Assembly (NCBI RefSeq): GCF_014648435.1 | Contig: NZ_BMRC01000009.1 | Coordinates: 310,001-374,000 of the forward strand | DNA: 64,000 bases | Reading direction: 5' to 3' | DNA from: Nonomuraea spiralis | GTDB lineage: Bacteria > Actinomycetota > Actinomycetes > Streptosporangiales > Streptosporangiaceae | In this document: one piece after another, positions 1 to 8,367 of the stretch | Position numbering within the stretch: position 1 is the first letter of the stretch | Layout of the letters: each line of letters opens with the position of its first letter | Program-made: the position numbers and the translations under genes | The notes under the pieces: model-generated | Told to the model about the DNA's origin: nothing | What the model saw: the letters and a program-made list of their open reading frames with translations, nothing else | Databases searched by the model: none

Positions 1-727
1 CGCCCATGCCGCCGATGTAGAGCGTGAGCATCATCTTGACGCCGTCGAGCGCGGCCTGGACGTCGTCGGAGATGACGACCATCACCATGGCGGCGATCTC
101 GAAGCCGGGGCTCCTGGCCGCCAGCGCGTCGCCGTACATCTCCTCGATCTTGCCGGGGAACGCGAACAGCGGCAGCCAGCCCTGCGCGACCTCGGCGGCC
201 AGAGCGACGTTCTTCGGGCCCTCCGCGCCCAGGTAGACGGGGATGTCGGGGCGCAACGGGCGGGTGATGAGCTTGAGCGGCTTGCCCAGGCCGCCGGGCA
301 GGGGGAGCGGGTAGTGCTCGCCGTCGCCGGTCACCGGCTCCTCGCGGCGCCACACGCGGCGCATGATCTCGACGTACTCGCGGGTCCTGGCCAAGGGCCT
401 GGCGAACGGTTGCCCGTACCAGCCCTCCACGACCTGCGGGCCGGAGGCGCCGATGCCGAGCAGCAGGCGGCCGCCGGTCAGGTGGTCGAGCGTCATCGCG
501 GTCATCGCGGTCGTGACCGGCGGGCGGGCCGAGATCTGCGCCACCGACGTGCCCAGCTTGATCCGGCTCGTACGCGCCCCGTACCAGGCCAGCGGCGTGA
601 ACACGTCGCTGCCGTACGCCTCCGCGGTCCACACCGAGTCGTAGCCGAGGCGTTCGGCGGCGAGGACCGTCTCCGTGGCGTCGTCGGCGTGGCGCTGCCA
701 GTAGCCGAGGTTCAGACCGAGCTTCAT
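1..727 (-). CDS. LLM-class F420-dependent oxidoreductase (3' end outside window)
   Basis: Translated from the complement, the protein starts MKLGLNLGYWQRHADDATET and runs off the window after about 242 residues; full members are usually near 340. It has the luciferase-like TIM-barrel layout: an N-terminal strand with GLNLGYW, the segment TSVAQISARPPVTTAMTAMT, and DHLTGGRLLLGIGASGPQ, which in this family forms the flavin pocket. Such proteins use reduced coenzyme F420 in the cytoplasm to reduce or oxidise diverse substrates; the substrate here cannot be told. A strong GGAGG lies 7 bases before the ATG. It is transcribed away from the sulfatase gene, with about 75 bases between the two starts. 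Confidence 0.85.
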   Translation of the reverse strand, partial: MKLGLNLGYWQRHADDATETVLAAERLGYDSVWTAEAYGSDVFTPLAWYGARTSRIKLGTSVAQISARPPVTTAMTAMTLDHLTGGRLLLGIGASGPQVVEGWYGQPFARPLARTREYVEIMRRVWRREEPVTGDGEHYPLPLPGGLGKPLKLITRPLRPDIPVYLGAEGPKNVALAAEVAQGWLPLFAFPGKIEEMYGDALAARSPGFEIAAMVMVVISDDVQAALDGVKMMLTLYIGGMG

Positions 728-802
728 AACCTACCTCCGGAATAAAGTTCCATTACCGAAGCCGCAGTGTCAATGTGTGATCCTCCGGGGAGATCAGACA
801 TT

Positions 803-2233
803 GTGCTCAAGAGTCTCTGCCGTCTCTTCTGCCTGCTGCTCCTGCTGTCGCCGGCGGCCGAGCCGACGATGGCCGTGAGCGCCGCGCGGCCGAACATCGT
901 GTTCGTGATGGCCGACGACCTGGAGAGCGGCACGCTCCCGTACTTTCCCACCATCACCTCCGAGCTGGTCGGCAAGGGCATGTCCTTCGACCGTTTCTTC
1001 GTGACCAACTCCTGGTGCTGCCCGTCGCGCACGTCGATCCTGCGTTCCCAGTACGTCCACAGCCATGGCGTCCTGACCAACACCGCCCCCGAAGGGGGAT
1101 TCGACCGCTTCCATTCGCTCGATCTGGAACGTTCCACGGTCGGCACCTGGATGCAGCAGGCCGGCTACCGCACGGCGCTCATGGGCAAGTTCCTCAACCA
1201 CTACCCGGGCGCGACCGCCGACGCGGCGTACGTGCCGCCCGGCTGGAACGAGTGGGACGTCCCCGTCCGCAAGCTCTACGAGGAGTACGGCTACCGCCTC
1301 AACGAGAACGGCGACCTGTACGACTACGGCTGGGGTGAGCAGGACTACCTGTCCGACGTGCTGGCCGCCAAGGCACGCGACTTCATCACCGGCACGGACG
1401 AACCGTTCTTCCTCTACCTGACCCCCATCGGCCCGCACAACCCGTCCAACCCGGCCATCCGGCACGTCACCGACCTGCCCGAGGTCCTCGCGCCGCGCAC
1501 GCCGTCGTTCAACCAGCCCGACGTGAGCAAGGAGCCGCTGTGGCTGCGCTCCCTGCCCTTGATGACCCCGGAGGACGTCGGCCGGGTCGACGAACGCCAT
1601 CGACGGAGGCTGCGGTCGATGCTGGGCGTGGACGACCTGGTCCGCTCGGTCGTCGACGCGCTGCGCGACTCCGGCAAGCTCGACAACACCTACATCGTCT
1701 TCACCTCCGACAACGGCTTCCATCTCGGCACACACCGGCTCACCCAGGGCAAGACGACGCCGTTCGAGGAGGCGATCAAGGTGCCGTTCGTGGTGCGCGG
1801 GCCGGGGATCCGGCCCGGCTCCACGATCGGGCAGCTTGGGGCCACCGTGGACATCGCGCCGACGATCGCCGAGCTGGGCGGGGCCGTCGTGCCGGACTTC
1901 GCCGAAGGGCGCTCGCTGGTGTCGCTGCTGCACGGCAAGCCGCCCGCCCAGTGGCGCAAGAACGTGCTGGTCGAGTTCAACAGGCCGCTCAACCGGTCGT
2001 CGGGGGCCCAGACGCCGGTGCCCGCCTACCAGGCGCTGCGCACCGAGCGCTACACCTACGTCAAGTACGACACGGGGGAGAGGCAGCTCTACGACCTGAC
2101 CGTCGATCCGTACCAGCTCGACAACCTCGCGGCCACCGCCGCCCCCGCGCTGCTGCTCGGCCTGGACGCCCGGCTGGAGGCGATGCGGGCCTGCTCCGGC
2201 GGCGGCTGCCGAGAGGCCGACGCGCGTCAGTGA
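803..2233 (+). CDS. secreted sulfatase (formylglycine type)
   Basis: Exported hydrolase of sulfate esters, alkaline phosphatase superfamily. The GTG at 803 is preferred to the ATG at 767 because a GGGGAG lies just upstream and it gives a clean signal peptide (VLKSLCRLFCLLLLLSPAAE, ending around residue 30). The mature part opens with RPNIVFVMADDLESGT, the metal-binding start of sulfatases. Cys72 in CCPSR matches C-x-P-S-R, where Cys is converted to formylglycine. Later metal and substrate motifs TSDNGFHLGTHRLTQGK are present, and the length of 476 residues is normal. The final 7 bases overlap the end of the convergent regulator gene. Substrate unknown. Confidence 0.85.
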   Translation: MLKSLCRLFCLLLLLSPAAEPTMAVSAARPNIVFVMADDLESGTLPYFPTITSELVGKGMSFDRFFVTNSWCCPSRTSILRSQYVHSHGVLTNTAPEGGFDRFHSLDLERSTVGTWMQQAGYRTALMGKFLNHYPGATADAAYVPPGWNEWDVPVRKLYEEYGYRLNENGDLYDYGWGEQDYLSDVLAAKARDFITGTDEPFFLYLTPIGPHNPSNPAIRHVTDLPEVLAPRTPSFNQPDVSKEPLWLRSLPLMTPEDVGRVDERHRRRLRSMLGVDDLVRSVVDALRDSGKLDNTYIVFTSDNGFHLGTHRLTQGKTTPFEEAIKVPFVVRGPGIRPGSTIGQLGATVDIAPTIAELGGAVVPDFAEGRSLVSLLHGKPPAQWRKNVLVEFNRPLNRSSGAQTPVPAYQALRTERYTYVKYDTGERQLYDLTVDPYQLDNLAATAAPALLLGLDARLEAMRACSGGGCREADARQ

Positions 2234-2907
2234 CCGGGGAACAGGGCGGGGTAGGCGTGCGCCAGGTGGTCGGCGACCGCCCGCTGGGCCTCCTCCGGGT
2301 CGCCCGCCTCGATGGCCGCGAGGATGCGCTCGTGGTCGGCACGCAGCACGGACCGGTCGCCGAGGCGTTCGACCGCCTCTATGGCGTTCCTGCGCATCGC
2401 GTCCCGCAGTGAGCGCATGATGGCGGCGATGAGCCGGTTGCCCGAGGCGTCCGCGATCGCGCAGTGGAAGGCCGTGTCGTGCTCCACGAACTCCTCGGCC
2501 GAGCCCGCCCGGTCCATGCCCTCGATGGCGGCGGACAGCGCCGAGGTGCCGGCCCGGGTCGCCGCCGCGTGCGCGGCCGACCAGCGTTCGATCATCAGCC
2601 GGGCGTCGACGACCTCGCGCGCCTCCAGGGTGGCCAGGCCCAGGTTGAGCCTGAGCAGGTCGGTCAGCGCGGTGTCGGGCCGCGAGGTCAGTACGGCGCC
2701 CGCGTCGGGCCCCCGTCCCGCCTGCGAGGACACCACGCCCAGGGTCTCCAGGACGCGCAGCGCCTCGCGTACCGAGGAGCGGCCGACGCCCAGTTGCTCG
2801 GCGAGCTGGCGTTCGCCCGGCAGCCGGTCGCCCACGGTCAGGCCGTCCTCGGCGATGCGCCGTTCGATCTGGGCGAGCACGTCCTCGAACGCCCGCGTAC
2901 GTTTCAC
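2227..2907 (-). CDS. FadR/GntR-family regulator, probable lactate-operon repressor
   Basis: 226-residue DNA-binding protein. Residues 1-75 form a winged helix (GDRLPGERQLAEQLGVGRSS, then VREALRVLETLGVV). Residues 95-220 form an all-helical FCD ligand domain with the metal-ligand histidines of that family (HDTAFH, then DHERILAAI and DHLAHA). FadR-group proteins such as LldR control lactate utilisation genes, often responding to lactate. The gene diverges from lutABC across 84 bases that hold two dyads fitting the FadR-family operator form TGGTNNNACCA, so autoregulation and control of lutABC are likely. That link is inferred from position and operator form. Confidence 0.85.
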   Translation of the reverse strand: MKRTRAFEDVLAQIERRIAEDGLTVGDRLPGERQLAEQLGVGRSSVREALRVLETLGVVSSQAGRGPDAGAVLTSRPDTALTDLLRLNLGLATLEAREVVDARLMIERWSAAHAAATRAGTSALSAAIEGMDRAGSAEEFVEHDTAFHCAIADASGNRLIAAIMRSLRDAMRRNAIEAVERLGDRSVLRADHERILAAIEAGDPEEAQRAVADHLAHAYPALFPGH

Positions 2908-2947
2908 CGATGCCTCCCCGGTACTGGCCTCGAACTATGAGGTTGGG

Positions 2948-2976
2948 TATGGTCTGACCATACAGTGGTCGGACCA
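2948..2976. promoter_or_regulatory. double operator for the FadR-type regulator
   Basis: Two adjacent dyads: TATGGTCTGACCATA (2948-2962, perfect 15 bp) and TGGTCGGACCA (2966-2976, perfect 11 bp), with centres 16 bp apart. Both contain TGGTCNGACCA. They lie between the divergent regulator (start 2907) and lutA (start 2992), the second just before the lutA ribosome binding site, so bound protein could block lutA transcription. The form matches known FadR/LldR operators (TNGTNNNACNA). Confidence 0.75.
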
Positions 2977-2991
2977 TTCATTGGGAGAGTC

Positions 2992-3723
2992 GTGCGAGTC
3001 GCCCTGTTCATCACGTGCGTGAACGACACGCTCTTCCCAGGCACCGGCAAGGCGGTCGTGTCGCTGCTGCGCCGGCTGGGCTGCGACGTGGACTTCCCCG
3101 CCGCCCAGACGTGCTGCGGGCAGATGCACGTCAACACCGGCTATCGGGCGGAGGGCGTACGCCTGGCCAGGCGGTTCACCGAGGTGTTCGCCGGTTACGA
3201 CGCCGTCGTCGCGCCGTCCGGGTCGTGCGCGGCCATGGTGCGCGAGCAGTACCCGAAGCTGGTGCGGCCGGGCAGCAGGGGCGCGGCGGCCGTGGCCGAG
3301 GTCGTCCCCAAGGTGTACGAGCTGAGCGAGTTCCTGCTCGACGTCCTGAAAGTCGACGACGTTGGCGCATATTTCCCGCACCGGGTGACATATCACCCGA
3401 CGTGTCATTCGTTGCGCGGGCTGCACCTGGGTGACCGGCCCACCCGGCTGCTGCGGAAGGTCCGAGGTCTGGAGCTGGTGCCGTTGCCCGGCGCGGAGGA
3501 GTGTTGCGGCTTCGGGGGCACGTTCGCGGTCAAGAACCCGGCCGTCTCCGCCGCCATGGGGGCCGACAAGGCGCGCGGCATCCTGGACACCGGCGCCGAG
3601 GTGATCTGCGCGGCCGACAACTCGTGCCTGATGCACATCGGCGGCACGCTGAGCCGCCAGAAGACGGGAGTCAGGACCATGCACCTGGCGGAGATCCTCG
3701 CAGCCACGGAGGAGACCCCATGA
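2992..3723 (+). CDS. lutA: LutA/LldE subunit of L-lactate oxidation complex
   Basis: Cysteine-rich (CCG-domain) subunit of the three-part iron-sulfur L-lactate dehydrogenase that turns lactate into pyruvate. Two CCG motifs are seen: TCCGQMHVNTGY near residue 39 and EECCGFGGTFAVK near residue 170. These bind a cluster in heterodisulfide-reductase-like proteins. The GTG at 2992 is chosen because GGGAGAG precedes it and the protein then begins VRVALFITCVNDTLFPGTGK, as in the family; the in-frame GTG at 2965 lies inside an operator. Length is 243 residues. Its TGA overlaps the ATG of lutB (ATGA). Confidence 0.9.
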   Translation: MRVALFITCVNDTLFPGTGKAVVSLLRRLGCDVDFPAAQTCCGQMHVNTGYRAEGVRLARRFTEVFAGYDAVVAPSGSCAAMVREQYPKLVRPGSRGAAAVAEVVPKVYELSEFLLDVLKVDDVGAYFPHRVTYHPTCHSLRGLHLGDRPTRLLRKVRGLELVPLPGAEECCGFGGTFAVKNPAVSAAMGADKARGILDTGAEVICAADNSCLMHIGGTLSRQKTGVRTMHLAEILAATEETP

Positions 3724-5114
3724 GCGCGACATTCCTCGGCATGCCCGGAAATTTCCCGCAAAATGCGGCGAAGGCCGTGCAAGACTCGCAACTCCGCTTC
3801 AACCTCCGGAAAGCCACGCACACCATCCGGGGCAAGCGCGCCGGCGTCGTCGGCGAACTGCCCGACTGGGCCGAGCTGCGCGAGGCCGGCAAGGCCATCA
3901 AGGATCACACCCTCCGCCACCTCGACCGCTACCTGATCCAGCTTGAGGAGGCCGTCCGGCGGGCGGGCGGCACCGTCCACTGGGCCAGGGACGCCGACGA
4001 GGCCAACCGCATCGTCGGCGACCTGGTCGCGGCCACCGGCGAGACCGAGGTGGTCAAGGTCAAGTCGATGGCCACCCAGGAGATCGGGCTCAACGAGGCA
4101 CTGGCCCGGCGCGGGATCACCGCGTACGAGACGGACCTGGCCGAGCTGATCGTGCAGCTCGGGGACGACTTCCCCAGCCACATCCTGGTCCCCGCGATCC
4201 ACCGCAACAGGTCCGAGATCCGCGAGATCTTCCTCGACCGCATGCCAGGCGTACCCGCCGACCTGACCGACGAGCCGCGTGCCCTGGCCGAGGCCGCCCG
4301 GCTCCACCTGCGCGAACGTTTCCTGCGGAGCAAGGTCGCCGTCTCCGGCGCGAACTTCATGATCGCCGAGACCGGCACGCTGGTCGTGCTGGAGTCGGAG
4401 GGCAACGGCCGGATGTGCCTGACCCTCCCCGAGACGCTCATCAGCGTCGTCGGCATCGAGAAGCTCCTGCCGTCCTGGCGGGATCTGGAGGTCTTCCTCC
4501 AGCTTCTACCGCGCAGCTCCACAGGTGAGCGGATGAATCCGTACACCAGCACGTGGACCGGCGCCACCGAGGGCCAGGACTTCCACCTGGTGCTGCTCGA
4601 CAACGGCCGTACCGACGTGCTCGCCGACGAGGTCGGCCGCCAGGCCCTGCGTTGCATCCGCTGCTCGGCCTGCCTGAACGTGTGCCCGGTCTACGAACGC
4701 GCGGGCGGCCACGCGTACGGGTCGGTCTACCCCGGGCCGATCGGGGCCATCCTCACGCCGCAGCTCAGGGGCATGTCCTCGGACCTGGACGCCTCGCTGC
4801 CGTTCGCCTCCAGCCTTTGCGGGGCCTGCCTGGAGGTCTGCCCGGTGGCCATCGACATCCCCGAGGTGCTGGTGGACCTGCGGGCGAAGGCGCCGCACGC
4901 GGCCGCCGAACGCGTGGGCATGAAGGCCGCCGGCTGGGTGCTGGGCGACCAGGCCAGGCTCGCCAGGGCGCAGCGGCTGGCCGGCAAGCTGCGCCGGCTG
5001 GTGCCCAAACGGCTTCCCGGCCCGTTGTCGGCCTGGACCGACACCCGCGACGTGCCGGACATCCCGGAAGAATCCTTCAGAGACTGGTGGGAGCGTAACG
5101 ATGGGCGCGCGTGA
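3720..5114 (+). CDS. lutB: LutB/LldF iron-sulfur subunit of L-lactate oxidation complex
   Basis: 464-residue subunit with a DUF162 (LUD) domain followed by a two-cluster ferredoxin domain. Cluster ligands are CIRCSACLNVCPVY at about residue 311 and CGACLEVCPVAID at about 367. Upstream motifs include AETGTLVVLESEGNGR, typical of LUD proteins. It should pass electrons from lactate oxidation together with LutA and LutC in the cytoplasm. The ATG at 3720 overlaps the lutA stop, and the 3' end overlaps lutC by 14 bases, so the three proteins are probably made in a coupled way. Confidence 0.92.
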   Translation: MSATFLGMPGNFPQNAAKAVQDSQLRFNLRKATHTIRGKRAGVVGELPDWAELREAGKAIKDHTLRHLDRYLIQLEEAVRRAGGTVHWARDADEANRIVGDLVAATGETEVVKVKSMATQEIGLNEALARRGITAYETDLAELIVQLGDDFPSHILVPAIHRNRSEIREIFLDRMPGVPADLTDEPRALAEAARLHLRERFLRSKVAVSGANFMIAETGTLVVLESEGNGRMCLTLPETLISVVGIEKLLPSWRDLEVFLQLLPRSSTGERMNPYTSTWTGATEGQDFHLVLLDNGRTDVLADEVGRQALRCIRCSACLNVCPVYERAGGHAYGSVYPGPIGAILTPQLRGMSSDLDASLPFASSLCGACLEVCPVAIDIPEVLVDLRAKAPHAAAERVGMKAAGWVLGDQARLARAQRLAGKLRRLVPKRLPGPLSAWTDTRDVPDIPEESFRDWWERNDGRA

Positions 5115-5718
5115 GGAGATCCTGGCCAGGGTCCGGGCGGCGGTCGCGGGTGCGCCCGAGGTGGAGATCGTCCGCGACTACCGCACCGGCGGGGACGTGG
5201 ACGACGTGGTGGAGCTGTTCGCCGAACGGGTGCGCGACTACCGGGCCGTCGTGCACGTGATCCCGGACGCCGAGGTGCCCGCCAGGCTCGCCGAACTGGC
5301 CGCGGGCCGCCGGATGCTCGTCCCGGACGGCTTCGCCTGGGCGGACACGACCCAGGACGGCTTCGTCCCGGCGTCCGGCACGGCCCCGCGGCAGGCGGCC
5401 GACCGGCGCTGGGACACCCTGGACGCCGCCGACGGCGTGATCACCGGCTGCGCCGTGGCCATCGCCGAGACCGGCACGATCGTCCTCGACCACGGCCCCG
5501 GCCAGGGCGCCAGGGCCCAGACGCTGGTCCCCGACCACCACGTGTGCGTGGTGCGCGCCGATCAGATCGTCGCGGGCGTCCCCGAGGCGGTGGGCAGGCT
5601 CGACCCCGCCCGCCCGCTCACCTGGATCAGCGGCCCGTCGGCGACCAGCGACATCGAGCTGAACCGGGTCGAAGGCGTGCACGGCCCCAGAACGCTCGAA
5701 GTGATCATCAGTACCTGA
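5101..5718 (+). CDS. lutC: LutC/LldG subunit of L-lactate oxidation complex
   Basis: 205-residue LUD-domain protein, last gene of the lactate operon. The motif VAIAETGTIVLDHGPGQGAR and the end VEGVHGPRTLEVIIS are characteristic of LutC (YkgG). The ATG at 5101 lies inside the end of lutB, 14 bases before its stop, which implies translational coupling. Its own last 11 bases overlap the end of the convergent baeRF-like gene, leaving no room for a separate intergenic terminator. Confidence 0.9.
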   Translation: MGAREEILARVRAAVAGAPEVEIVRDYRTGGDVDDVVELFAERVRDYRAVVHVIPDAEVPARLAELAAGRRMLVPDGFAWADTTQDGFVPASGTAPRQAADRRWDTLDAADGVITGCAVAIAETGTIVLDHGPGQGARAQTLVPDHHVCVVRADQIVAGVPEAVGRLDPARPLTWISGPSATSDIELNRVEGVHGPRTLEVIIST

Positions 5719-6718
5719 GCACGGCCGCCACGTCGCGCACGTCGTCGGTGAACCACACCTCGGCGTCCGTCATGGCGGCGGCCCTGACCACGGCCGAGTC
5801 CGCGCGCTCCTCGACGGGCTCCTCGACGCCCCAGCGCCGCAGCTCGGCCCGGTCGGTGGAGAGCTGGGTGCCGCCGTCGCCGGTCCACATGTTCCGGTCG
5901 AGCGGGCCGGGCATGAGCACCGCGTGCACCCGGCCCTCCCGCAGGGCGTGCGCGACCTGCGACAGGCCCACCGGGCCCGACGACTCCTGGTGGCGTTCGA
6001 GCAGTTCGGCGCGGCGGCGTTCGAGCCAGTCGTCCAGGGCGCGTTCCACGTCCTCCTCGAACTGCCCGTGGTCGGAGCGGCTGCCGTGCTCGACCATCAT
6101 CACCCGGTCCGCGGACTTGGTGCTGAGATGTTGCAGCAGGTACGAGCGCGACTTCGGCTCCCCGGCCACGATGATCAGCTCCGCGCCGATCCTGCGGACC
6201 TGCTCGTCGATCTCGTGGGCGACGGCGACCGCGTTCTTCTCCCACGTCTCCTCGGCGCCCCGCTCGTACCGCTTCTGCGACCAGCCGCCCTGGGCGGTCT
6301 TCTGCAGCGGCCAGTCCGCCGCCTCCACGGTGGTCGTGCGCGGCGCGCCGCCGCCGAACACCGACAGCTCGGCCCCGGCGTGGTCCACGATGACCCGCAG
6401 GTGCGGCACGTTCTCGCCGCGCTGCATGAGCAGCGGCGTGACGTGCGGCAGCGGCGACACGGTCGCCAGCTCGTACGGCGGCCGCGCCAGCGGCTCGGCC
6501 AGCACTACGTCCCCGTGCGTGGCGAACAGCGCCTGGCCCGGCGCGGGCCGGTTGGCGGCCACCTCCAGGGCGTCGATGGTGGCGGCGTCGGTCCCGTCGA
6601 GCTGGTCACGCACGCTGTGCCAGTGGGTCTCCCGCTGCGGCTCGGTGAGCGCGCCCAGGTACACCGAGGCGTACGGGCCGCGGCGCTCGTACAGCGGCCG
6701 GATGAAGTCGAGACGCAC
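5708..6718 (-). CDS. baeRF / Rv2629-like (Vms1-type eRF1-domain) protein
   Basis: 336 residues. The start MRLDFIRPLYERRGPYASVY and later stretches FGGGAPRTTTVEAADWPLQK and LIIVAGEPKSRSYLLQHLS match the actinobacterial Rv2629-like family. Its members have an eRF1-like fold related to the peptidyl-tRNA hydrolase domain of Vms1, so a ribosome-rescue or tRNA-cleaving role is possible but unproven. It lies 3 bases downstream of the DUF2795 gene on the same strand and is probably cotranscribed with it. Rv2629 in mycobacteria is linked to hypoxia and dormancy; that is family knowledge and is not shown here. Confidence 0.75.
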   Translation of the reverse strand: MRLDFIRPLYERRGPYASVYLGALTEPQRETHWHSVRDQLDGTDAATIDALEVAANRPAPGQALFATHGDVVLAEPLARPPYELATVSPLPHVTPLLMQRGENVPHLRVIVDHAGAELSVFGGGAPRTTTVEAADWPLQKTAQGGWSQKRYERGAEETWEKNAVAVAHEIDEQVRRIGAELIIVAGEPKSRSYLLQHLSTKSADRVMMVEHGSRSDHGQFEEDVERALDDWLERRRAELLERHQESSGPVGLSQVAHALREGRVHAVLMPGPLDRNMWTGDGGTQLSTDRAELRRWGVEEPVEERADSAVVRAAAMTDAEVWFTDDVRDVAAVLRY

Positions 6719-6721
6719 AGG

Positions 6722-7129
6722 TCACCACCTCCTCTTCTCCACGCCGAGCCCCAGGGCCTTGGCCACATCGGCGATGTTCACAAAACGGCGGTCGGGAAGG
6801 GATCGCACCATGTCGGCCACCTCGTCCGGCGCGGCCACGTCCTCGGCGTGCTGCACCAGATCGTCCTTGGACGCCGGCCAGGAGGTGTCGCTGAGCCAGC
6901 GGGCGAGGTCGCTGCGGATGTCGACGCCGCGCCGGGTGATGCCTTCGGGGGTTCCGGGCTCGTGCCCTGGGGGGTACGACTGCAATGACTCCTCGCCGGG
7001 CCAGGGCATGGACTCGGTCTCTTTCCACTCCTCGGCGTGCGTGCTGCCGCCGCCGCGGACCATGCCCTCGGTCTCGTGCTTCTGCTGATCGTCCAGGCGT
7101 GGACCGTGCTTGTCGCTCCCACGTTCCAT
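6722..7129 (-). CDS. DUF2795-domain protein
   Basis: 135 residues. The start at 7129 (MERGSDKHGPRLDDQQ) has GAGGGA upstream; an upstream in-frame ATG would add 17 residues without a binding site. The N-terminal half is hydrophilic and probably disordered. The C-terminal 70 residues (DLARWLSDTSWPASKDDLVQ, then APDEVADMVRSLPDRRFVNI) match DUF2795, a small helical domain with no firm biochemical role. It is the promoter-proximal gene of a pair with the baeRF-like gene and diverges from the GNAT gene across 77 bases. Confidence 0.75.
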   Translation of the reverse strand: MERGSDKHGPRLDDQQKHETEGMVRGGGSTHAEEWKETESMPWPGEESLQSYPPGHEPGTPEGITRRGVDIRSDLARWLSDTSWPASKDDLVQHAEDVAAPDEVADMVRSLPDRRFVNIADVAKALGLGVEKRRW

Positions 7130-7206
7130 AGTTCCCTCACTCCCTCTCAGGTCGGCCCCTACCCCCGCTTTCGAGGGCAAACATCGTGAGTGTGTAGGGT
7201 GCGCAC

Positions 7207-8286
7207 GTGTTCGATCCCGATGCGCGCATCGCCGCCGGACGGCTCACGCTGCGGCCGTTCGGCCCCCATGACGCCGATCGCGTACGGTCCGTGGTCGAGT
7301 CGGGAAACCGCTTCCTCCCGCCGGGCGCGCCCGTCCACGCCTCCGGCGTCGGCCAGTGGCTCTCGCACGGCGTGCACGAGCTGTACCGCTCCCAGCAGGG
7401 ACTCCACCTGGCCATGACCGACGCCGGCGACCGCATCGTGGGCGCCATCAGCCTGTTCAGGACGTCGTGGAACGCCGGCACCACCGAGGTCGGCTACGGC
7501 GTGCACCCGGCCTACCGGGGCCGCGGCTACGCGACCGAGGCCGTACGCGCCCTCACGGCCTGGGTGTTCGCCACCACCGGCCTGCGCCGGATCGACCTGA
7601 CGGCCAACCTGGACAACCCGGCCTCCCTGCGCGTCGCCTTCAAAGCGGGCTTCACCTGGGAAGGCGTGCTGCGCGCCGCAGTGCTGGAGGAGGACGGCCC
7701 GCACGACCTGGTCGTACTCGGCCTGCTGCGCGAGGACTCCGGCGAACCCGCCCCCGCCCTGCCGAGGACCGAGCTGCGTACGCCCCGGCTGCTGCTCAGG
7801 CCGCCCGCGCCCGCTGACGTCCCCGACCTGGCCGCCACCGGCGCCGACCCCCTCACCCAGGCCAGGACCGGCGTGCCCCGCGACTACACCGAGAACGACG
7901 CCCGCGCCTTCATCGACATCTCCGAACGTATGCGGATGAGAGGCGCGGGCATCGCGTTCGCCGCGGAGGAGTTCACCACCACCCGTTTCGTGGCCAACGT
8001 GGACCTCAGGGACCTCGACTGGCGCAACCGTACGGCCGAGGTCGGCTACATGACCGCCCCCTGGGCCCGCGGCCAGGGGTACGCGGGCGAGGCCGTGACC
8101 GCGATCGCGCGCTGGCTGTTCGAACGCCAGGGCTTCCGCCGGCTCCAACTGCGGGCCGCGGTGTCGAACCCGGCCTCCCAGCGCGTGGCCGAGAAGGCCG
8201 GCTTCACCCGCGAGGGCGTGGCCCGCGCCGTGCTCGGCGGCGAGGACCTGGTCGTCTACAGCCTCATCGCGTCCGACCTGGCCTGA
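7207..8286 (+). CDS. tandem GNAT acetyltransferase (two RimJ/L-like domains)
   Basis: 359 residues made of two GNAT domains. The first (about 1-175) has the acetyl-CoA loop VGYGVHPAYRGRGYATEAV, the second (about 183-355) VGYMTAPWARGQGYAGEAV. Each ends with the VAFKAGF / VAEKAGF motif of RimJ/RimL N-acetyltransferases. Both CoA-binding Q/R-x-x-G-x-G/A motifs look intact, so both halves may be active. The start is GTG at 7207, close to a probable promoter shared with the divergent DUF2795 gene. Substrate unknown; RimJ/L relatives acetylate protein N-termini or small amines. Confidence 0.85.
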   Translation: MFDPDARIAAGRLTLRPFGPHDADRVRSVVESGNRFLPPGAPVHASGVGQWLSHGVHELYRSQQGLHLAMTDAGDRIVGAISLFRTSWNAGTTEVGYGVHPAYRGRGYATEAVRALTAWVFATTGLRRIDLTANLDNPASLRVAFKAGFTWEGVLRAAVLEEDGPHDLVVLGLLREDSGEPAPALPRTELRTPRLLLRPPAPADVPDLAATGADPLTQARTGVPRDYTENDARAFIDISERMRMRGAGIAFAAEEFTTTRFVANVDLRDLDWRNRTAEVGYMTAPWARGQGYAGEAVTAIARWLFERQGFRRLQLRAAVSNPASQRVAEKAGFTREGVARAVLGGEDLVVYSLIASDLA

Positions 8287-8367
8287 GGGCACAGCGGACT
8301 GGCCGTCGCGGACCATGGTCAAACCCGCCGTGAACCGTCACCCTGGTGATGAGGACGGTGAGCATTG

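Noticed and set aside
794..2977. 727-residue open frame opposite the sulfatase and regulator genes
   Set aside because: Shadow frame of a GC-rich region: Arg/Gly/Pro/Ala-heavy, no family motif, and it crosses two real genes on both strands.
8287..8367. cobalamin riboswitch before cobL
   Set aside because: Only 81 bases are available and no B12-box-like sequence is seen.
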